Positions 57,853 to 64,000 of a stretch of DNA of 64,000 nt are shown one piece after another. The stretch spans positions 62,001-126,000 of the forward strand of contig NZ_JBHSMT010000014.1 in assembly GCF_042654985.1 (NCBI RefSeq). Direction: 5' to 3'. This DNA comes from Paraherbaspirillum soli. GTDB taxonomy: Bacteria; Pseudomonadota; Gammaproteobacteria; Burkholderiales; Burkholderiaceae_D. Position 1 is the first letter of the stretch, and each line of letters begins with the position of its first letter. Both the position numbers and the translations under genes were made by a program. The notes under the pieces were generated by a model. It saw only the letters and a list, made by a program, of their open reading frames with translations. It had not been told where the DNA came from and did no database searches.

Positions 57853-59670
57853 ATGTGGATTCTGCCTTTGCTGTTGCTGCTGACCGCCATCGCGATGGCG
57901 ATCCCGTTGAGTCGCTACATGGCGTGGATCATGGACGGCCAATATCGTGCGCCGCGTCTGTTGCACTGGTTTGAGCAAGCTCTCGACAGCGGAGCGCAGG
58001 ACTGGAAGCAATATGTGATCGCGCTGCTGGTGTTCAACGCCGCGCTGTTCGTTTTTGGTTTTGTGGTGCTGTCGCTGCAGCCGATCATGCCGCTGAACCC
58101 GCTGGGCAGGGGAATGCTGGCGCCATCGACCATCTTCAACACGGTGGTGTCGTTCATGACCAATACCAATCTTCAGCACTATTCCGGCGACCAGCATTTT
58201 TCAAATTACAGCCAGCTGTTTTTCGTTATCACCAATATGTTCCTGTCGGCGGCGGTCGGACTGTGCGCGCTGGCGGCGATCATTCGCGCCTTGCGCGGGG
58301 ATAGTACCGTAGGCAATTTTTTTGTCGATATGTGGCGCGTGGTGGTTTATATGTTCGTTCCTGCTGCGTTGCTGTCAGGGGTGCTGTTCATCCAGCAGGG
58401 CATGCCGATGACGTATCAAAGCGCGCATCAGGTGACGACCTTGGAGCCGGCGGCGATGGGCAGCACCGACAAAGGGCTGGCCAAACCGCAGACGATCATC
58501 GTTGGCCCGGTCGCCGCGGTGATCCCGATCAAGATGCTGGGTACCAACGGCGGCGGGTTTTACGGCATGAACTCGGCCCATCCGCTGGAAAATCCGACCG
58601 CGGTGACCAACTTCGTTACGACGCTCGACATGATGTTGTTTCCGTTTGCGCTGGTGCTGATGTACGGCCGGATGCTGAAACGATTGCGGCATGCGGTGGT
58701 GATCTTCAGCGTGATGCTGACGATGATGATCGGCTTGATCGGATGGGCGATTTATTGGGATACGCTGCAGCCGAATCCGGGGCTGACCGCACACGCCGTT
58801 AGCCGCAGCTATGACATACCGAGCCCGGGCGCGCCCGGCGGCAAGCAGGTCATCACGATACCGCCGGTGGCGGCTTTGCCGGTCGAACAGCACCTGGGCA
58901 ATCTGGAAGGCAAGGAATTGCGCTTCGGGACATCGGCCGGCGCGACCTTTGCCGCCATCACGACCGACGTCACCTGCGGCGCCGTCAACGCCGAGCACGA
59001 CAGCCTCAATCCCATGGCCGCCTTGTCGCCGCTGATCGGCATGTGGATCAACTGCGTGTTCGGCGGCAAAGGCGTGGGGATGATCAATCTGCTGCTGTTC
59101 CTGATCATCGGCATCTTCCTGGCGGGCCAAATGGTGGGCCGCACGCCGGAATACCTGGGTCGGAAAGTCGGTGCGCGAGAAATGAAACTGGCGATGGTCG
59201 CGCTGCTGGTGCATCCGATTTTCATTCTCGGGCCTACCGGACTGTTCGCCGCCAGCGATTGGGGCACCAAGGCCGAGAGCAATCCGGGAGCCCACGGCTT
59301 TACGCAGATCACATACCAGTTTTCATCGGCCTCCGCCAACAACGGCTCGGCCTTCGACGGGCTCGGTACAACCTACGGTTTTAACAACAATCCGACCCCA
59401 TCGCCGACGGCCGTGCAATGGGACACCTCGACCGGCCTGGTGATGATGTTCAGCCGCTATCTGCCTATCGTGGCGCCGATTGCGATGGCCGCGAATCTCG
59501 GCCGCAAGAAGAGAACGCCAGAGACGCTGGGCACGATGCGGGACAATACTTTGACGTTTGGCCTGCTGCTGCTCGGTACCATCGCGATCATCGGTGCGCT
59601 GCTGTTCTTGCCGGTGGCGGCGTTGGGGCCGTTGGCTGAACATCTCGGCCCAATTCCGTTCGGCGGTTAG
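57853..59670 (+). CDS. kdpA: Potassium-transporting ATPase KdpA subunit (operon 2)
   Basis: A 605-residue K+-selective subunit. The pore loops read 'FMTNTNLQHYSGD', 'GTNGGGFYGMNSAHPLENP', 'TCGAVNAEHDSLNP' and 'NNGSAFDGLG'. Relative to operon 1 the first loop has Leu in place of the usual Trp after N-T-N, and the last has an insertion after it ('TTYGFNNNPTPSPTAVQWD'). The two KdpA proteins are clearly diverged, not a recent duplicate. I chose ATG 57853 (GAGGGGAA 8 bp upstream); ATG 57847 is too close to it. Confidence 0.96.
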   Translation: MWILPLLLLLTAIAMAIPLSRYMAWIMDGQYRAPRLLHWFEQALDSGAQDWKQYVIALLVFNAALFVFGFVVLSLQPIMPLNPLGRGMLAPSTIFNTVVSFMTNTNLQHYSGDQHFSNYSQLFFVITNMFLSAAVGLCALAAIIRALRGDSTVGNFFVDMWRVVVYMFVPAALLSGVLFIQQGMPMTYQSAHQVTTLEPAAMGSTDKGLAKPQTIIVGPVAAVIPIKMLGTNGGGFYGMNSAHPLENPTAVTNFVTTLDMMLFPFALVLMYGRMLKRLRHAVVIFSVMLTMMIGLIGWAIYWDTLQPNPGLTAHAVSRSYDIPSPGAPGGKQVITIPPVAALPVEQHLGNLEGKELRFGTSAGATFAAITTDVTCGAVNAEHDSLNPMAALSPLIGMWINCVFGGKGVGMINLLLFLIIGIFLAGQMVGRTPEYLGRKVGAREMKLAMVALLVHPIFILGPTGLFAASDWGTKAESNPGAHGFTQITYQFSSASANNGSAFDGLGTTYGFNNNPTPSPTAVQWDTSTGLVMMFSRYLPIVAPIAMAANLGRKKRTPETLGTMRDNTLTFGLLLLGTIAIIGALLFLPVAALGPLAEHLGPIPFGG

Positions 59671-59688
59671 CCAAAGGAGTTCGCAAAA

Positions 59689-61842
59689 ATGGAATCAGCC
59701 AGTGTTTTGAAGACGCCGGATGTTGTGCCGCAAGAGCCGCCTCCGGTCGGGAATGGCGCGCGCCCCGGCCTGTTCGAATGGCGGATGGCGCGTGCCGCCC
59801 TTAAACACGCATTCGTTGCGTTGCGGCCGGATGTGCAGTGGAAAAATCCGGTGATGTTCGTGGTCGAGATCGGCGCCGTGCTGACCTTGGTTTTCGTGCT
59901 GCAGATGGCGTTCGGCGCATCACCAAGCCAGATCCCGATCACTTACTTCATCGCGTTGGATTTCTGGTTGTTCCTGACGGTGTTGTTCGCCAACTTCGCC
60001 ACCGCCATCGCGGAAGAACGCGGCAAGGCGCAAGCTGATTTTTTGCGTCGCACCCGGCGCAACACGATCGCCTACCTGCTGCGCGATGGCCAGGTAAAAC
60101 AGGTGTCGTCGATCACACTGGCGCCGGGCAATCTGGTGGTGGTGAAAGCCGGCCAGGTGATTCCCAGCGATGGCGAAGTGGAGCGGGGTGTCGCTTCGGT
60201 CGACGAGTCGGCCATCACCGGCGAATCTGCGCCGGTGATCCGGGAAGCCGGCGGCGACCGTTCCGGCGTCACCGGCGGCACCACCGTGTTGTCCGATGAG
60301 ATCATCGTGCGCATTACCGCCAACGCCGGCGAAACCTTTCTCGACCGTATGATCGCCTTGGTTGAGGGCGCAGTGCGACAACGCACTCCCAATGAAATCG
60401 CGCTGACGCTGGTGTTGTCGGCGTTCACGCTGATCTTCCTGATCGTGGTGGTGCCGCTGTGGGCGATGGCGTCCAATGCCGAGCAATATATGGCGAGCTA
60501 TCTAGGCCTGTCCGAGCCGCTGAAGAGTCTCGGCACCGATATTCCGACACTGGTGGCGCTGCTGGTGTGCCTGATCCCGACCACCATCGGTGCGCTGCTG
60601 GCGGCAATCGGCATCGCCGGCATGGATCGGGCGTTGCGCGCCAACATCATCGCCAAGAGCGGCAAGGCGGTCGAGGTGGCAGGCGACGTCGATACGGTGG
60701 TGCTCGACAAGACCGGCACCATCACCATGGGTAATCGGCGCGCCACCGGGTTCTTTCCCATAGGCGAATATAGCGAGTCCGACCTGGGCCGCTTGGCGGC
60801 ATTGGCATCCGCAGCCGATCAGACTCCGGAAGGCAAAAGCATTGTCGCCGTGGTGCTGGCGCACGGCGCCAACGAAGCAGCCATTGCGGCTCCGGCCGAG
60901 GCCCGGTTTATCCCCTTTACCGCGCAGACTCGCATGAGCGGCATCGATATGCTGGATGGTCGGTCGATTCGCAAGGGCGCGCCAGATTCGATGATGAGAT
61001 ATGTGGAAAATCTGGGCGGCACCGTGCCGCATGAACTGCGCCAACTGGTGATCGACGCCGGGATCAAGGGCGCGACACCGCTGGTGGTGTCCGAAAACAA
61101 GCAATTCGCCGGCGTGGTGCTGCTGCAGGACGTGCTAAAGACCGGTATCCACGAGCGCATCCAGCGCTTGCGGCGGATGGGTCTGCACACCGTCATGGTG
61201 ACCGGCGATAACGCGCTGACGGCAGCTACGATTGCGCACCAGGCGGGCGTTGACGAGTTCATTGCCGAAGCCACTCCCGAAGCGAAACTGACTTACTTGA
61301 GGAAGGAGCAGGCCGAAGGCAAGCTGGTGGCGATGATGGGCGACGGCACCAACGACGCGCCGGCGCTGGCGCAAGCCGATGTCGGCCTGGCGATGAACTC
61401 GGGCACCCAGGCCGCGAAAGAGGCCGGTAATATGGTCGACCTCGACAGCGACCCGACCAAGCTGATCGAGGTGGTCGAGATCGGCAAGCAACTGCTGATG
61501 ACGCGCGGGGCGTTGACGACATTTTCGATTGCGAACGATGTGGCCAAGTATTTCGCGATCGTGCCGGCGCTGTTTGCCGGCACGCTGCCGTGGCTCAAGG
61601 TGATGGACGTGATGCAGTTGCACTCGCCGACTTCGGCGATCCTGTCCGCGGTGATTTTCAACGCCGTCATCATTCCGCTGCTGATCCCGGTTGCGCTCAA
61701 AGGCGTGAAGTACCGGCCATTGGGCGCCGACGCGCTGTTGCGCCGCAATCTGCTGATCTGGGGACTGGGCGGCGTCATCATTCCGTTTATCGGCATCAAG
61801 CTGATCGACTTGTTGATGGTTGCCCTGCATCTGGCTGCATAG
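59689..61842 (+). CDS. kdpB: Potassium-transporting ATPase KdpB subunit (operon 2)
   Basis: A 717-residue P-type ATPase. The phosphorylated aspartate is D340 in 'VVLDKTGTITMGNRRATGFF'. The actuator has 'ITGESAPVIREAGGDRSGVT' and the hinge 'MMGDGTNDAPALAQADVGLA'. Compared with KdpB of operon 1 it has a longer N-terminus (about 25 residues, Pro/Gly-rich) and an insertion before the central helices ('NAEQYMASYLGLSEPLKSLG'). AAAGGAG precedes the start. kdpC begins 8 bp after its stop. Confidence 0.97.
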   Translation: MESASVLKTPDVVPQEPPPVGNGARPGLFEWRMARAALKHAFVALRPDVQWKNPVMFVVEIGAVLTLVFVLQMAFGASPSQIPITYFIALDFWLFLTVLFANFATAIAEERGKAQADFLRRTRRNTIAYLLRDGQVKQVSSITLAPGNLVVVKAGQVIPSDGEVERGVASVDESAITGESAPVIREAGGDRSGVTGGTTVLSDEIIVRITANAGETFLDRMIALVEGAVRQRTPNEIALTLVLSAFTLIFLIVVVPLWAMASNAEQYMASYLGLSEPLKSLGTDIPTLVALLVCLIPTTIGALLAAIGIAGMDRALRANIIAKSGKAVEVAGDVDTVVLDKTGTITMGNRRATGFFPIGEYSESDLGRLAALASAADQTPEGKSIVAVVLAHGANEAAIAAPAEARFIPFTAQTRMSGIDMLDGRSIRKGAPDSMMRYVENLGGTVPHELRQLVIDAGIKGATPLVVSENKQFAGVVLLQDVLKTGIHERIQRLRRMGLHTVMVTGDNALTAATIAHQAGVDEFIAEATPEAKLTYLRKEQAEGKLVAMMGDGTNDAPALAQADVGLAMNSGTQAAKEAGNMVDLDSDPTKLIEVVEIGKQLLMTRGALTTFSIANDVAKYFAIVPALFAGTLPWLKVMDVMQLHSPTSAILSAVIFNAVIIPLLIPVALKGVKYRPLGADALLRRNLLIWGLGGVIIPFIGIKLIDLLMVALHLAA

Positions 61843-61850
61843 GAGAAGTC

Positions 61851-62867
61851 ATGTTGCGCACTCTATCGAAAAGCCTGTTGCTGCTGGCACTGACCGTAGT
61901 CCTGGTCTGCGGCATTTATCCTGGCATCCTGTGGGTCGTCGGCCAGACGGTTTTCCCGTTCCAGGCGAATGGCAGCATCGTCGCCGGTCCGGACGGCAGG
62001 CCGGTCGGTTCGCTGCTGGTCGGGCAGCCATTTACGAAAGACGAATACTTCCAGCCGCGGCCCTCTGCCGTTTCGTACGATGCCTCGGCATCCGGCTCTT
62101 CATCGCTGGCGGCCTCCAATTATTTGCTGCGCGATCGGGTGGCGCGGATGCTCGGTCCCATCGTCAAATATCGCAGCGGCCCAAAGCAGGGGAAACCGGC
62201 GGCGCCTGATGTCGAGAGCTGGTTCCAGGCCGACCGGTATATGGGGCAGCCGCACTTGGTCGCTCAATGGGCGGATGCGCATAACGGGCTGGCGCAGGCT
62301 TGGGTCAATGCCGACCCGGCGCATGCGAAATATGTCGATGCATGGGCGCAGCACCATCCGCAGGCCGTGACCGCATGGATCAAGGCCAACCCGGCAACGC
62401 CGCAGCCGAAGGCGGCGGATCTTGCGATCCCTTTCTTTGAATCGTTCTCTGCCGAACATCCCGGCCGGTTCCCATCGGCCGCCATGCATCCGGACGCGAA
62501 CGGCCAGCCGGTCAGCGCTATCGAGCCGGTGCAGGACGGCACTGATATTCAATCCATCTTTTTCGATATGTGGCGGCAGGAACATCCGAACGCAGAGTTA
62601 CAGGACGTGCCGGGAGATATGGTGACAGCCTCGGGCTCCGGCCTCGATCCCGATATCACACTGGCGAACGCGGAATATCAACTGGAGCGGGTTGCCGCCG
62701 CATGGGCCAAGGATACAAAACGCGAACCGGCGCTAGTGGCTAAGGAAATCAGAGATCTGCTGCAGCAGAAAGCGCGCGCGCCGTTGCACGGGCTGGCGGG
62801 TGAGCCATTGGTCAATGTGCTGGAAGTCAATCTTGAACTGCGCAGGCGCTATGGAGCGCCTGCGTAA
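61851..62867 (+). CDS. kdpC: Oversized KdpC subunit (operon 2)
   Basis: A 338-residue KdpC, against about 190 in E. coli. The N-terminal part is ordinary: membrane helix 'LLLLALTVVLVCGIYPGILW', then 'FPFQANGSIV' and 'YFQPRPSAVSYDASASGSSS'. The C-terminal part is also ordinary ('DMVTASGSGLDPDITLANAE', 'EPLVNVLEVNLELRRR'). Between about residues 105 and 255 lies an insertion of ~145 residues, rich in Trp, Ala and His ('WFQADRYMGQPHLVAQWADA', 'HHPQAVTAWIKANP'). I chose ATG 61851, with AGGAG 6 bp upstream. Confidence 0.93.
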   Translation: MLRTLSKSLLLLALTVVLVCGIYPGILWVVGQTVFPFQANGSIVAGPDGRPVGSLLVGQPFTKDEYFQPRPSAVSYDASASGSSSLAASNYLLRDRVARMLGPIVKYRSGPKQGKPAAPDVESWFQADRYMGQPHLVAQWADAHNGLAQAWVNADPAHAKYVDAWAQHHPQAVTAWIKANPATPQPKAADLAIPFFESFSAEHPGRFPSAAMHPDANGQPVSAIEPVQDGTDIQSIFFDMWRQEHPNAELQDVPGDMVTASGSGLDPDITLANAEYQLERVAAAWAKDTKREPALVAKEIRDLLQQKARAPLHGLAGEPLVNVLEVNLELRRRYGAPA

Positions 62868-62889
62868 GCGACAGTTTCTTAATGGATCG

Positions 62890-64000
62890 TTACCAACCGT
62901 AGCGACGCGCGTAAAAAGTTTTCATCGCCTGCGTCAGCAGCATGTAACCCAATAAGATCGCGGCCAGCCAGCCGAAATAACTCAGCGGCAAAGCTTGCAG
63001 TTTGAAATATTCCGCGAACGGCCCCATAGGCAGGAAAACGCCAATCGCCATGATCGTCGCCGTGGTGATCAGCAGCGGCCAGGAGGCGCGGCTTTGCAGA
63101 AACGGAATTTTGCGGGTCCGGATCATGTGCACGATCAGCGTTTGCGTCAACAGCCCTTCGACAAACCAGCCGGATTGGAACAGCGTTTGGGTAGCGGGAG
63201 TATTGGCGCGGAAGACATACCACATCAGCGCGAAGGTCGCGATATCGAACACCGAACTCATCGGCCCGAAGAAAATCATGAAGCGTCCGATTTGTCCGGA
63301 ATTCCAGCGCTGCGGTTTTGCCAGCAAATCGGTATCGACGTTATCCAGAGGGATCGCCACTTGCGAAAAGTCATAAAGCAGATTTTGCACCAGCAATTGC
63401 AACGGCAACATCGGCAGAAAGGGCAGGAACACGCTGGCTAGCAATACCGAGAAAACATTGCCGAAATTGGAACTGGCCGACATCTTTGTGTACTTGAGCA
63501 TGTTGGCGAATGTTTTTCGTCCTTCCATCACGCCTTGTTCCAGCACCAGCAGGCTTTTCTCCAGCAGAATGATATCCGCTGCCTCCTTGGCGATATCGAC
63601 AGCCGAATCGACCGAGATGCCGATATCCGCCGCACGCAATGCAGCTGCGTCGTTGATGCCGTCGCCGAGGAAGCCGACGATATGCTCGCCTTGCCGCAGC
63701 GCCCTGACTATCCTTTCCTTGTGCAATGGAGTGAGTTTGGCAAACACGTCGTAGCGTTCGACCGCCAGCGCCAATTCGGGATCGGACATTGCCTCGACCT
63801 CGGCGCCGAGCAATATGGCGTCGCAGGCCAGACCGACTTCGCGGCAGACTTTGGCTGTCACCTTGTCGTTGTCGCCGGTCAAAACCTTGACCCGAACGCC
63901 GTGCCTTTGCAGTGCGTTGATGGCGGGTGCCGTGGATTCTTTCGGCGGGTCGAGAAACGCGATGTAGCCGAGCAAAGTCAGCTCCGCCTCGTCCTCGACG
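62890..64000 (-). CDS. mgtA: Magnesium-translocating P-type ATPase, C-terminal part (runs off window)
   Basis: About 370 residues of the C-terminal half are present; the N-terminus lies beyond the right edge. Visible are 'LLGYIAFLDPPKESTAPAI', 'KVLTGDNDKVTAKVCREVGL', the hinge 'GFLGDGINDAAALRAADIGI', 'DSAVDIAKEAADIILLEKSL' and the membrane helix 'LPLQLLVQNLLYDFSQVAIP'. These fit MgtA/MgtB Mg2+ importers rather than Ca2+ or heavy-metal pumps. It converges on the second kdpC across 22 bp. Confidence 0.92.
   Translation of the reverse strand, partial: VEDEAELTLLGYIAFLDPPKESTAPAINALQRHGVRVKVLTGDNDKVTAKVCREVGLACDAILLGAEVEAMSDPELALAVERYDVFAKLTPLHKERIVRALRQGEHIVGFLGDGINDAAALRAADIGISVDSAVDIAKEAADIILLEKSLLVLEQGVMEGRKTFANMLKYTKMSASSNFGNVFSVLLASVFLPFLPMLPLQLLVQNLLYDFSQVAIPLDNVDTDLLAKPQRWNSGQIGRFMIFFGPMSSVFDIATFALMWYVFRANTPATQTLFQSGWFVEGLLTQTLIVHMIRTRKIPFLQSRASWPLLITTATIMAIGVFLPMGPFAEYFKLQALPLSYFGWLAAILLGYMLLTQAMKTFYARRYGW

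Overview
The window looks like a chromosomal stretch of a betaproteobacterium of the order Burkholderiales, most likely Oxalobacteraceae (Collimonas/Herbaspirillum-like). The basis is gene content and order (ECF sigma–DUF3619–DUF3106-like block beside ilvBHC–psd–pssA–leuA), high GC with ATG/GTG/TTG starts, and protein flavour. No database search was possible, so the genus is a guess.

Left part (1–13.4 kb): a sigma-factor operon reads left. Then comes the branched-chain amino acid block ilvBHC, a SIMPL-domain protein with a small lipoprotein, phosphatidylethanolamine synthesis (psd, pssA), a Kbp-like BON-LysM protein and leuA. A ChaC-like cyclotransferase, a MliC-like lysozyme inhibitor and a LysR/carboxymuconolactone-decarboxylase-family pair follow.

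13.4–28.7 kb: a leftward SNF2 helicase / hydratase / DEAD-box RNA helicase operon, an outer-membrane protein, a LeuE-type exporter, and a D-amino-acid catabolic region. That region has a PfkB kinase and a DSD1-type deaminase reading left, and an RpiR regulator, N-acyl-D-amino-acid deacylase, RidA and GntP permease reading right. A palindrome in the divergent gap is the probable operator.

28.7–44.4 kb: polyphosphate kinase, a YeiH/LysR pair, a YukJ-family protein with a six-repeat WKG propeller, a large secreted phosphoesterase lipoprotein with a di-haem peroxidase, a fimbrial-like protein, a FUSC transporter, a DUF4399 protein, an HD hydrolase, and an orphan NadS-like antitoxin whose toxin gene is broken by a hairpin repeat.

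44.4–64 kb: two separate Kdp potassium-pump operons. The first (micro-ORF, kdpF, A, B, C, TorF-type porin, kdpD, kdpE) has two palindromic repeats wedged between kdpA and kdpB. The second (micro-ORF, kdpF, A, B, C) has no sensor/regulator of its own and an oversized KdpC. Both are preceded by the same pair of TTTACA motifs 11 bp apart, so one KdpDE pair probably controls both. Between them lie a LysR/SDR pair and the most striking element: five ~150-bp units, each carrying an identical 35-bp layout with a perfect DnaA box (TGTGGATAA) and an inverted near-box (TTACCCACA). They sit between two converging genes, one a ParA-like protein that has lost its P-loop. This may be an undescribed DnaA-titration or chromosome-organisation locus. 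The window ends inside an mgtA-type Mg2+ P-type ATPase gene.

At least three families of interspersed palindromic repeats punctuate the intergenic spaces: GGGACAGAG…CTCTGTCCC, GTAGG[G/T]CGG…, and GTAGGTTGGGCTG….
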